Below the pieces are notes generated by a model. That model worked only from the letters and a program-made list of their open reading frames with translations, was not told where the DNA came from and searched no databases. A stretch of DNA of 41,111 bases from an uncultured Eubacteriales bacterium (GTDB lineage Bacteria > Bacillota > Clostridia > Christensenellales > Aristaeellaceae): positions 1-41,111 of the forward strand of contig CACWXY010000036.1 in the NCBI GenBank assembly GCA_902764915.1, read 5' to 3'. The position numbers and the translations under genes were made by a program. Shown piece by piece: positions 7,567-15,692 of this stretch (its first letter is position 1; the number at the start of each line of letters is the position of its first letter).

Positions 7567-9173
7567 GTCGTTTCTCCCCTTTCACTGAGGCATTCTGCCA
7601 GTTCCGGGCACAGCTGCTGTGCAATGCGCGCCGCCATGGTCGGCAGCGCCGCTTCTCCCCGGAACGCCTGCATGTCGCTGGCATGCATGCGATACATCGT
7701 GTCCTTCCCGATCAGGTTCTCGTACAGATAGCGTTTTCTCTTCATCGAGAAGAAGAAGTTCGGCATCTCTCTGGCCGGGTTCAGGTACAGTGCCAGGCGC
7801 CGGTAAAGAAAGCGTTCCATATGGTCCATCATCTGCCCCAGCGCGCGTGTGTGGAGCGCGGTCTCACTGATAGCCTTCCGGATCCGAAGGAAAACGGTTT
7901 CATTGTCCCGGAGCCTCACACCCAGACGCTGTCCTGTTTCCCGAACGGATTCGTCGCATACATTCCGCAGTGCTTCCTCCACCGCCGGTTTCAGGGCCGC
8001 CAAGGCATGCGGCCGGACAGCAAGGAACTGCCCGCGCAGTTCCATGCCCGCATGCAGCGCAAACGCACCGGGTTCAAGCGTGCCGGCGGCCCATTGATTC
8101 AGGGTGCTTTCCCAGATCCTCTGCAGGGCACGGATATCCTCGTCCGCCAGATTCTCGGCGATCCGGGTCAGAAAAGGCGTAAGCCGCGTCACCGCGGAAG
8201 GCTGCCTCAGGAAATCCTGCAGATACTGTGCGATTTCCTCCTCATAGCGCTGCTGGATCAGGTCTTCTGCCATCCAGTGGATGCCTTCATGCACCGGGTC
8301 CTGGCATCCGGGATCCGAGAGCAGATGAAAGCCCGGAAAGGCTTCTGCGGCCAGGGCTTTCATCTGTTCCATGGAACCAGCGTCTCCCGAGAAGATGATT
8401 GTGCCGTTTTCCCCGGCCTTTTCGCGCACCGCTTCATACGCATCCCGCAGACATGTACTGACCGCCTCCGGCCAGTTCATATCCCGGTATGCCTCGCCCA
8501 TGCCGCAAAGCATGCCGGATGAAAGATGCGCAGAAAAGCGCCAGGGCGAAGGCGCTTCCAGGATCGCAGTCATCATGTCCAGGCATACATACACAGGCGC
8601 GGCTTCAAAGCAGGTGATGGTTTCATCTGTCAGGCCTTCCCGTTCCTTCTCAAAATAGTACCGGCGCAGCAACGCGCATCCTTCCATGTCCGGTTCCGGA
8701 TCGGTCAGCGGTTCCGCGGATCCGCCCCAGTCTTCCGGATGACGGTTGGCCGCAATGATCAGGAAGTCCACTGCCGACAGCGGAAGCGCATATCGTTTCC
8801 AGACCGTTCCTTCCGTGTCACGGATCAGGAGTCCAAATTCATCAAAGAAAAGAATCAGCACCGGTCCTTGGTCTTTGACGGGGAACTGTGCCGCATAGGA
8901 TTGAAGTGCCAGGTTTTCTCTGCAGCGGATCACACCGGATGGGCCATTGTATGCTGTGTCGTCCTCTTCTTCCGACAGGACCTGCAGGAGCAGCGTGTGT
9001 TCTGGATCCTTCTCCCACGCCCTGACATTCGGATGCCGGATCGCGCTGCGGACCTTCCACTCTGCCATGGGTGCATGCATCGTGAAGGAACTGACCTGCC
9101 AGCCCCCGGGGCTTGCAGTGGCACAGCATACCGTATGGATCTGGCTGAGAGGCAGAAGCGGATAATGATGCAT
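7563..9173 (-). CDS. First gene of the unit: 536-aa protein with weak Hsp70/actin-fold signature
   Basis: A 536-residue protein. The ATG at 9173 is preferred over the in-frame GTG at 9182 because GGAGG lies 8 nt before it. Residues about 258-303 read TIIFSGDAGSMEQM, then AFPGF, then DP...VHEGIHWMAE. This mimics the Hsp70-family phosphate/adenosine region (GGSSxxPxVxxxL...FPG...dPdxAVAxGA). The N-terminal phosphate loop (DLGTTxS-like) is absent, so ATPase activity is doubtful. The C-terminal ~230 residues are helical and end in an Arg-rich segment. It opens the operon, directly under the strong promoter. The fold call is inference from one motif; it may be an unrelated novel protein. Confidence 0.75.
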   Translation of the reverse strand: MHHYPLLPLSQIHTVCCATASPGGWQVSSFTMHAPMAEWKVRSAIRHPNVRAWEKDPEHTLLLQVLSEEEDDTAYNGPSGVIRCRENLALQSYAAQFPVKDQGPVLILFFDEFGLLIRDTEGTVWKRYALPLSAVDFLIIAANRHPEDWGGSAEPLTDPEPDMEGCALLRRYYFEKEREGLTDETITCFEAAPVYVCLDMMTAILEAPSPWRFSAHLSSGMLCGMGEAYRDMNWPEAVSTCLRDAYEAVREKAGENGTIIFSGDAGSMEQMKALAAEAFPGFHLLSDPGCQDPVHEGIHWMAEDLIQQRYEEEIAQYLQDFLRQPSAVTRLTPFLTRIAENLADEDIRALQRIWESTLNQWAAGTLEPGAFALHAGMELRGQFLAVRPHALAALKPAVEEALRNVCDESVRETGQRLGVRLRDNETVFLRIRKAISETALHTRALGQMMDHMERFLYRRLALYLNPAREMPNFFFSMKRKRYLYENLIGKDTMYRMHASDMQAFRGEAALPTMAARIAQQLCPELAECLSERGETT

Positions 9174-9209
9174 AAGACGCACCTCCGTTACGTCGATTTC
9201 TTATGTTTT

Positions 9210-9226
9210 AGTCAAATTATTTTACT
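9210..9226. promoter_or_regulatory. Candidate operator in the leader of the seven-gene unit
   Basis: AGTCAAATTATTTTACT is a 17-bp near-perfect palindrome (AGT-AAAT-ATTT-ACT with single unmatched bases). It lies 16 nt past the -10 of the promoter, where a bound repressor would block initiation or early elongation. The XRE protein at the end of the unit is the obvious candidate ligand. That pairing is inferred from position. Confidence 0.5.
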
Positions 9227-9241
9227 GTTGTCGCGTTTTTC

Positions 9242-9269
9242 ATTATATACCTTATTTTTTTCTTGTCAA
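9242..9269 (-). promoter_or_regulatory. Near-consensus sigma-A promoter of the seven-gene unit
   Basis: Minus strand: TTGACA (9269-9264), 16-bp spacer, TATAAT (9247-9242). Both hexamers match consensus exactly. The leader to the first ATG is about 60 nt. A promoter this strong normally needs repression, which fits the palindrome next to it. Confidence 0.85.
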
Positions 9270-9488
9270 GTCGCCCCATCATCTGGACTTTCCTCTCCAA
9301 TAAAGCATTTCCAGCCCTTGCATTTTTCATGAACGCTCGCCCCCTTTCGCCCACAACGTTCACTCTGAATAAAGCAACAAAAAATCGGGAGCACAGCCAT
9401 CATACCCTGCTTTTCTCCTGCATCCCGCAGCGGTGCTGTCTTCCTTCCGAAAAAATCAGAAAATTTTTCCAAAATGGGAAAAAAGGTG

Positions 9489-9517
9489 TTGACAGCCGTA
9501 AGGTTTATCGTTATACT
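9489..9517 (+). promoter_or_regulatory. Promoter of the first sugar-transport operon
   Basis: TTGACA (9489-9494), 17-bp spacer, TATACT (9512-9517). It lies about 105 nt upstream of the first permease and is overlapped by the first of three LacI-type boxes. Confidence 0.85.
9503..9516. promoter_or_regulatory. LacI-type operator box 1
   Basis: GTTTATCGTTATAC is centred on CG, as is usual for LacI-family sites. It covers the spacer and -10 of the promoter, so a bound repressor would exclude RNA polymerase. It is related to the boxes at 9532 and 9582. Confidence 0.65.
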
Positions 9518-9531
9518 TCTCTCAACATGAA

Positions 9532-9545
9532 ATTTATCGTTAAAC
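9532..9545. promoter_or_regulatory. LacI-type operator box 2
   Basis: ATTTATCGTTAAAC shares the TTTATCGTTA core with box 1. Its centre is 29 bp downstream of box 1. Confidence 0.6.
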
Positions 9546-9581
9546 CCAACCAGAAGGCACAGCCTTATGTGTTGCTGGAAG

Positions 9582-9595
9582 GTATAACGTTAAAC
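9582..9595. promoter_or_regulatory. LacI-type operator box 3
   Basis: GTATAACGTTAAAC is the near reverse complement of box 1 and shares CGTTAAAC with box 2. Its centre is 50 bp past box 2. The spaced boxes would allow cooperative binding or looping by the LacI protein encoded at 17168. Confidence 0.6.
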
Positions 9596-9621
9596 TCCAT
9601 CCAAGTCAGAGGAGGAGACGG

Positions 9622-10554
9622 ATGATGCAACGGACCCTACGTGCTGGAAGAACGCATACCTGGGAACATATCAGGCGAAACTGGGGCCTGTATCTGCTTA
9701 TGCTTCCCGCGATCGTGATTTTTGTCTGTTTCACGTATCTGCCCATGTACGGCGTGATCATCGCTTTCAAGGATTTCAAGCCGGCATCGGGAATCTGGGG
9801 AAGCCAGTGGGCCGGACTGAAATACTTTACGCGGTATTTCAATTCCTACATGTTCTCCAATACCATCCTGAACACGCTCATCATCAGTCTCTATACGCTT
9901 GTGGTGACCTTCCCGCTCCCGATCCTCCTGGCCTTGATGTGCAATCAGATGTACGCAAAGCGCTTCAAGAAATTCTTCCAGGTGTCCACCTATCTGCCGC
10001 ATTTCATTTCCACCGTGGTCATGTGCGGCATGATCATCATGTTCCTCTCCCCTTCCTCCGGTGTGATTCCGAAGATCCTCAGTGTAATGGGGTTTTCAAT
10101 CGGCGACCTGATGGGCAATGCGAATGCCTTCTCAGGCATCTATGTCTGGACAGAGGTCTGGCAGCATGTGGGCTGGGACTCGATCATGTACATCGCGGCG
10201 CTGTCCGCCATTGATCCGCAGCTGTATGAGGCGGCGGCGGTGGACGGTGCCAATAAATGGCAGAAGATCCGCGCCATTGATATCCCGATGCTGGTGCCGA
10301 CCATGGTCACGCTCTTTATTCTCCGCTGCGGAAGCCTCCTGGGCGTCGGCTTTGAGAAGGTATACCTGCTGCAGAATGACCTGAATATCGCAAGGAGTGA
10401 AATCATCTCCACCTATCTGTACAAGATGGGCCTCAAATCCAACCAGTACAGTTATTCTGCGGCTATCGGCCTGTTCAACAATGCAGTCAATTTTGTGATC
10501 CTGATCCTGGTCAACCAGATCTCCAGAAAGATCAGCGATACGTCCCTGTTCTGA
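9622..10554 (+). CDS. ABC sugar permease, LplB-type
   Basis: A 310-residue integral membrane protein with six predicted helices, one half of the channel of a carbohydrate ABC importer. Near residue 205 it has the EAA-loop signature (YEAAAVDGANKWQKIRAIDIP) that contacts the ABC ATPase. Such LplB-type proteins pair with a YtcP-type partner, which is the next gene. The start has GGAGGAG just upstream; two ATGs lie in tandem and either may serve. No gene for the ATPase is present here, so a shared MsmK-like ATPase elsewhere is presumed. The substrate is probably an oligosaccharide, judged from the glycosidases downstream. Confidence 0.93.
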   Translation: MMQRTLRAGRTHTWEHIRRNWGLYLLMLPAIVIFVCFTYLPMYGVIIAFKDFKPASGIWGSQWAGLKYFTRYFNSYMFSNTILNTLIISLYTLVVTFPLPILLALMCNQMYAKRFKKFFQVSTYLPHFISTVVMCGMIIMFLSPSSGVIPKILSVMGFSIGDLMGNANAFSGIYVWTEVWQHVGWDSIMYIAALSAIDPQLYEAAAVDGANKWQKIRAIDIPMLVPTMVTLFILRCGSLLGVGFEKVYLLQNDLNIARSEIISTYLYKMGLKSNQYSYSAAIGLFNNAVNFVILILVNQISRKISDTSLF

Positions 10555-10569
10555 GAGGAGGCAAAAGGC

Positions 10570-11493
10570 ATGAGCACAATGACACACGCCGGGGCACGGA
10601 AACGAAACCATATCCGGAAGAGCCGGGCAGACCGGGTCTTTGATCTGGTGATCTATACGATTGCGGTCTTCATGACACTGCTTGCACTGTACCCCATGTA
10701 TTTCATCGTAATTGCCTCCATCAGCGATCCGAATCAGGTGGCCCAGGGCAATGTACTTCTCTGGCCGAGAGGCTTCAGCCTGGACGGATACAGATACCTG
10801 CTGTCCATGGGGAATCTCTGGAACGGGTATAAGAACACCATTCTCTACAGCCTTGTGGGAACGCTGATCATGCTCGCCGTCAATATTCCGGTGGCCTACT
10901 CGCTTTCACGGCGGGATCTGGTGGGACGCGGGTTCTTCACTTTCTTCTTTATATTCCCTATGTTCTTCGGGGGCGGACTGATCCCCACCTTCATTATCCT
11001 GAACAACACCTTTCACATGGTGGACACGTTCCTGGTCATGGTACTCCCCTTCTCTGTCATCTCCTACTACATTGTTGTGTCGCGGACCTTCTTCCAGACA
11101 AGCCTTCCGGCCGAGCTCTGGGACGCTGCACAGATCGACGGCTGCGGCAACCTGCGGTATTTCTTTACCATTGTGCTGCCCCTGTCCAAGGCGATCCTGG
11201 CAGTCATTGCCCTGTGGGCAGCAGTCGGGCACTGGAACAGCTACTTCAACGCCATGATCTACCTGCGATCACCGGAGAAGTATCCGCTGCAGCTGGTGAT
11301 GCGCAATATTCTCATCAACAATGAGATGGCGGCTTCCGCCATGACCGGTTCCGCGGCGGCGGACATCAACCGTAAGGCAAACCTGATCAAGTATGGCGCG
11401 ATTGTCGTGTCCTCCCTGCCCATCATGACCATGTATCCGTTTGTACAGAAATACTTCAATCAGGGCGTCATGATTGGCGCGCTGAAAGGATAA
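10570..11493 (+). CDS. ABC sugar permease, YtcP/LplC-type
   Basis: A 307-residue, six-helix permease with the EAA-type loop (LWDAAQIDGCGNLRYFFTIVLP) at about 175-197. It forms the second half of the channel with the 310-aa permease, which ends 15 nt upstream. AGAGGAGG precedes the ATG. Its N-terminus has the basic cluster and YPMYFIVIASISD segment usual for this subfamily. Its counterpart in the second locus, at 29635, has the same YPMYFVLIASVSD motif. Confidence 0.93.
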   Translation: MSTMTHAGARKRNHIRKSRADRVFDLVIYTIAVFMTLLALYPMYFIVIASISDPNQVAQGNVLLWPRGFSLDGYRYLLSMGNLWNGYKNTILYSLVGTLIMLAVNIPVAYSLSRRDLVGRGFFTFFFIFPMFFGGGLIPTFIILNNTFHMVDTFLVMVLPFSVISYYIVVSRTFFQTSLPAELWDAAQIDGCGNLRYFFTIVLPLSKAILAVIALWAAVGHWNSYFNAMIYLRSPEKYPLQLVMRNILINNEMAASAMTGSAAADINRKANLIKYGAIVVSSLPIMTMYPFVQKYFNQGVMIGALKG

Positions 11494-11537
11494 ATCGCCC
11501 GGTCCGCGGCGGCCGGATAACACCGTCTGCAGAGCGC

Positions 11538-11600
11538 GCCTGCGTGATCAGCGCAGGCCCGGACGGCACCAGACACGGTTTCAGGGCGGAAACGCCTGAA
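11538..11600 (+). promoter_or_regulatory. Two hairpins before the binding-protein gene
   Basis: GCCTGCG (11538-11544) pairs with CGCAGGC (11552-11558), and TTCAGGGCG (11580-11588) pairs with CGCCTGAA (11593-11600) around a GAAA tetraloop. Neither is followed by a T run. Such intercistronic hairpins commonly stabilise the binding-protein message, which must be made in excess over the permeases. That role here is inference. Confidence 0.55.
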
Positions 11601-11625
11601 CATATAGTAAAAGGAGGAAATCATC

Positions 11626-13164
11626 ATGAAGAAACTGTTGGCACTGACACTGGCCCTCTGTCTGCTCATGGGCACCCTGGCCTTCTCCCTGGCGGAAGAC
11701 ATTCCCACCTTCACCGTGGCATGCAACCGCTGGACCGAGGTGTGGGGCACCGACTTTACCCAGACCGCGTTCCTGAAGGAAATCGGCGAAAAGACAGGCG
11801 TGAACATTGAATGGCAGCCCTACTGGAACGGTTCCTGGAGCGATCAGAAATCCCTGATGCTGGCCAGCGGCCTGAGCGCACTGCCGGACGCCTTCTTTGG
11901 CTCCATCTCCCTGACCGACGCGGATATCGTGCCGAACCAGGATTATTTTGTAGAGCTCACCGATCTCATCCCCCAGTATATGCCGAACCTCACGGCCATC
12001 TTTGAGAAGGATCCTTCCATGAAGGCCATGTGCACCGATGCGGAAGGCAAGATCTGGAGCCTGCCCAAGAAGCTGCCCATGCGCCCGATTACCGCCAATG
12101 AAATGTACATCAACAAGGTATGGCTCGAGGAGCTGAACCTCCCGATGCCGACCACCTATACGGAACTGGCCGACACACTGGTGGCGTTCTCCCAGTCCGG
12201 CGAAGGCCGCTATGGCTTCATCGCCTCCTCTTCCCTGCAGTTCGACCTGAATAACCTGCTGCTGCCCTTCGGCGTACAGACCAGCCGCGCGGGCAATTTC
12301 ATGGGCATCAATGCAGAAGGTCAGCCCTACTTTGTGCCTATGGCGGAAAACTACAAGGAAGCTGTGAAGTGGGCACGCGACCTGTATGTACGCGGCGCAC
12401 TGGATCCGGAATACTTCACCCAGACCTCGGATATGGTGCGCGCCAAGATACAGGATACTGAGAACGGCCCGCGCACCGGTATCGTGTTCGCCTGGACCGC
12501 CGATGCTGAACTGCTCGGCAATGCCAAGGACTATGTCGTCGTGGAAGCCGTGGCCGGCCCGGACGGCAACCGCTATGTGGAATCCGACCCGACCTTCCTC
12601 AACTATGGCAAGAATGAACTGGTCATCACCAAGAACTGCTCCGACCCCGGCAAGCTTCTGACCTGGGCTGACCAGTTCTACACCGACGAGGCTTCTCTGC
12701 AGACCTACTACGGCTCCATCGGCGACGGGAAGATCGCAAAGAATGAAGACGGTACCTATGAAGTCCTGCTGCCCGCAGCAGACTCCGGCATTAATCTGGA
12801 TACTTCCTGCTGGACCTTCTCCTTCCGCGATCATGGTCCCAAGTACATGAATGAAGACTTTGAATCGAAGGTCATCCTGCCCACCACCGAAGGCGACGGC
12901 ATCAAGCTGGCCGACGACGCCGTGAATGCAAAGTATGCACGGGATACCTTCCCCGTGGTCTCCTATACCGCCGATGAACTCGAACAGATTGCCTTCCTGA
13001 GCGCTGACATCACCAGCTACTGCAACCAGCAGTATGCACACTGGGTCACCGAAGGCGGCGTGGAAGAGGAATGGGATGCCTACCTCGCCAAGCTGAATCA
13101 GATGGGCGTGCAGGACCTGATCAACATTCATCTGGACGCCTACGCCCGGTATATGGGAGAGTAA
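11626..13164 (+). CDS. Extracellular solute-binding protein of the first sugar importer
   Basis: A 512-residue family-1 type substrate-binding protein. It has a Sec signal (MKKLLALTLALCLLMG, cleavage after about residue 22, SLA-ED). There is no Cys at the cleavage site, so it is not an obvious lipoprotein; it may be released or held by other contacts. The mature domain begins with TFTVACNRW and has the KTGVNIEWQPYW segment typical of the family. It should deliver sugar fragments to the two permeases. AGGAGG lies 9 nt before the ATG. A strong terminator follows about 100 nt after the stop. Confidence 0.93.
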   Translation: MKKLLALTLALCLLMGTLAFSLAEDIPTFTVACNRWTEVWGTDFTQTAFLKEIGEKTGVNIEWQPYWNGSWSDQKSLMLASGLSALPDAFFGSISLTDADIVPNQDYFVELTDLIPQYMPNLTAIFEKDPSMKAMCTDAEGKIWSLPKKLPMRPITANEMYINKVWLEELNLPMPTTYTELADTLVAFSQSGEGRYGFIASSSLQFDLNNLLLPFGVQTSRAGNFMGINAEGQPYFVPMAENYKEAVKWARDLYVRGALDPEYFTQTSDMVRAKIQDTENGPRTGIVFAWTADAELLGNAKDYVVVEAVAGPDGNRYVESDPTFLNYGKNELVITKNCSDPGKLLTWADQFYTDEASLQTYYGSIGDGKIAKNEDGTYEVLLPAADSGINLDTSCWTFSFRDHGPKYMNEDFESKVILPTTEGDGIKLADDAVNAKYARDTFPVVSYTADELEQIAFLSADITSYCNQQYAHWVTEGGVEEEWDAYLAKLNQMGVQDLINIHLDAYARYMGE

Positions 13165-13265
13165 TCAGCACGCTCTGACGCTCCTGAACGCGCCCTGACG
13201 CCCGCGTTCCCTGCGCGGGAGCCGCCCTTCAGAAGCCATGGAGAAACCGGAATCCGATTATTTCG

Positions 13266-13298
13266 GGGCTGCTGCGGAATAAGCAGCAGCCCTTTTTT
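13266..13298 (+). terminator. Intrinsic terminator between transporter and glycosidase genes
   Basis: GGGCTGCTGC (13266-13275) and GCAGCAGCCC (13283-13292) form a perfect 10-bp stem around a 7-nt loop, followed by six T. It lies only 17 nt before the GH31 start. The enzymes are therefore expressed either by partial read-through or from a weak promoter that I could not find. Confidence 0.9.
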
Positions 13299-13315
13299 CA
13301 GGAAAGGATGCAGCC

Positions 13316-15679
13316 ATGAAAGCAACAGACCTTTGGACCATCATGCCGCATGCGCACCGGGAAGCCATGATCTGCGGAAAGGATTACCGCATTACCCTGC
13401 TGACCAGCCGGCTTTTCCGTCTGGAATACGAGCCTTCCGGCCGCTTCCTTGACGATGCCACGCAGACGGCACTGTGCCGCGCGTTTCCCGTGCCGGCCTT
13501 TACAGTGGAGGAGACGGAAGCGGAGCTTATCGTGGAAACCGCGCATGTGCGGCTTGCCTACAACAGAAAGCCCTTCTCTCCGGAAGGCCTGCGCGCCACC
13601 CTGAAGGGCGCCTTTGCGGTCTATGCCAGCGTATGGCATTACGGGGACGCGGACAGGAACCTGGGCGGGACCGCGCGTACACTGGACGAGGCAGACGGCG
13701 AAATTCCCGTGGAGAACGGGCTCATGTCCTTTCATGGCTATGCCGTGCTGGATGACAGCGCGTCCATGCGCATGGATGAAACCGGACGTCTTCTGCCGGC
13801 CCGGCCTCATGGCATTGACCTGTACCTGTTCGCCTATGGCCATGACTTCCAGGCAGCCATGAAGGACTTCCTGCGCCTGTCCGGCAAGGTACCGGCCGTG
13901 CCCCGGTTTGCGCTGGGCAACTGGTGGAGCCGTTTCTATCCCTATACGCAGAGCGAGTATATCCAGCTGATGGAACGGTTTGAGGCGGAGGGCATTCCAC
14001 TGTCCGTTTCCGTCCTGGACATGAACTGGCATGTCACAAAGATTGATCCGCGCTACGGCACCGGCTGGACAGGGTACACCTGGGACCGGGAGAAGTTCCC
14101 GCAGCCGGAGGCACTGCTCGCCTGGCTCCACGGGCATGGGCTGAAAGTCACGCTCAACGATCATCCGGCAGACGGCATCCGCGCCTGCGAGGAGAGCTAT
14201 GCGCGCATGGCCGCGGAAATGGGCGAAGATGCGGAAGACGGTAAACCGTTCCCGTTTGACGCGGCATCCGAGCGCTTCCTGCAGGCGCTGGACCGGGCGG
14301 TCCTGGAACCGCTGGAAGCCATGGGCGTGGATTTCTGGTGGCTGGACTGGCAGCAGAAGGGCGGAACCACAGACCCGGGAATGGATCCCCTCTTTGTGCT
14401 CAACCATACCCGGTATCTGCACGGCCTGAAGACAGGGCACCCCGCCCTGATCCTCAGCCGGTACGCAGGCCCGGGCAGTCACCGCTACCCCGTGGGCTTT
14501 TCCGGCGATACCTGCATCACCTGGGCTTCCCTCAGCTTCCAGCCCTGGTTCACCGCCACGGCCGCGAACATCGGCTACGGCTGGTGGAGCCATGATATCG
14601 GCGGACATATGCACGGCGCCTATGATCCGGAACTGACCACGCGCTGGGTGCAGTTCGGCGTGTTCTCACCTATCCTGCGCCTGCATTCCTCCCTTAATCC
14701 GTTCATGTGCAAGGAGCCCTGGCGCTTTCCGGCCCCGTATGCGCAGACCATGAAAGCGTTCCTGCGCCTTCGCCACCGGCTGCTGCCCTGGCTCTACACG
14801 CAGAATATCCGGTGCAGTGAGGAAGGCGAAATGCTGCTCCGGCCCCTGTACTATGCGTCAGACGACTGGGAACTGTTTTCTTCGCGGCGCAGCCAGTACC
14901 TTTTTGGCGACTGCCTGACCGTGTGCCCAGTGACACAGCCCATGGACCCGGCGTCCCGGATGAGTGAAACGGAAGCCTGGCTGCCGGATGGCGTCTGGAC
15001 GGATTTCTTTACCGGATGGCGATACCGCGGCGGGAGAAAGCTGAAGCTGTACCGTCCCCTGGACGGCCTTCCCGTGCTCGTGCGTGCAGGCGGAATCCTG
15101 CCCATGGACGGCGCGGAGATTCCGTCCAATGGTACCGCGCTGCCTGCGCATATCCTGCTGCGGATGTTCCCCGGCATGGGCGGAGAAACGCAGCTGATTG
15201 AGGACAACGGACAGCGCCCCGGGGATGCGGACTACCGCCGGGCCGTCACCCGGATCCGCATGCGCACGGACCGCGGACTGACAGTGGAGATCCTGCCCGC
15301 GGAAGGCGATACTTCCGTGCTCCCGGAATCGCGCCGGTATACCGTGGAACTGAACGCAGCGGCGGACCTTCCGCCGGATGCCGCCTCCTGCGCATGGACC
15401 CGGGAATATGATCCGGACCGCCGGGCACTGCGCATCCACGTGGAAGAGAAGGCCTGTACCCTGCACTGGGAGACAGTGCCGGAAGCGCCGGGCCTGCATA
15501 AAACAGACTGGCTGGAGGCGCTTCTGTACGAGGCGCGGATCGGGTATGATCTGAAGCAGGCCATTCTGCAGACCGTCCAGCGCAGTGATACGCCCGAGGC
15601 ATGCCTGGCACAGCTTCATGCGCTGGACCTGCCGCAGGCACTGTACGGCGCGATCCTGGAACGCATGACCATCTTCTGA
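13316..15679 (+). CDS. Glycoside hydrolase family 31 (alpha-glucosidase/xylosidase type)
   Basis: A 787-residue retaining glycosidase without signal peptide, hence cytosolic. An N-terminal beta-sandwich (about 1-190) precedes the catalytic barrel. The nucleophile is D344 in FWWLDWQQ, and the acid/base is D398 in SGDT. LDMNWHVT (234-241) and WWSHDIGG (423-430) are further GH31 landmarks. Family GH31 removes terminal alpha-linked glucose or xylose, or acts on related sugars; the exact substrate cannot be read here. AGGAAAGG precedes the ATG. The next gene begins 14 nt after its stop, so the two enzymes are co-translated. The last ~60 residues form a helical tail of unknown use. Confidence 0.92.
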   Translation: MKATDLWTIMPHAHREAMICGKDYRITLLTSRLFRLEYEPSGRFLDDATQTALCRAFPVPAFTVEETEAELIVETAHVRLAYNRKPFSPEGLRATLKGAFAVYASVWHYGDADRNLGGTARTLDEADGEIPVENGLMSFHGYAVLDDSASMRMDETGRLLPARPHGIDLYLFAYGHDFQAAMKDFLRLSGKVPAVPRFALGNWWSRFYPYTQSEYIQLMERFEAEGIPLSVSVLDMNWHVTKIDPRYGTGWTGYTWDREKFPQPEALLAWLHGHGLKVTLNDHPADGIRACEESYARMAAEMGEDAEDGKPFPFDAASERFLQALDRAVLEPLEAMGVDFWWLDWQQKGGTTDPGMDPLFVLNHTRYLHGLKTGHPALILSRYAGPGSHRYPVGFSGDTCITWASLSFQPWFTATAANIGYGWWSHDIGGHMHGAYDPELTTRWVQFGVFSPILRLHSSLNPFMCKEPWRFPAPYAQTMKAFLRLRHRLLPWLYTQNIRCSEEGEMLLRPLYYASDDWELFSSRRSQYLFGDCLTVCPVTQPMDPASRMSETEAWLPDGVWTDFFTGWRYRGGRKLKLYRPLDGLPVLVRAGGILPMDGAEIPSNGTALPAHILLRMFPGMGGETQLIEDNGQRPGDADYRRAVTRIRMRTDRGLTVEILPAEGDTSVLPESRRYTVELNAAADLPPDAASCAWTREYDPDRRALRIHVEEKACTLHWETVPEAPGLHKTDWLEALLYEARIGYDLKQAILQTVQRSDTPEACLAQLHALDLPQALYGAILERMTIF

Positions 15680-15692
15680 CAGGAGGAACAAC

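Noticed and set aside
11581..13131. Long minus-strand open frame opposite the 512-aa binding protein
   Set aside because: It is the antisense shadow of a GC-rich, codon-biased gene; no ribosome site, and composition is unlike a protein family.
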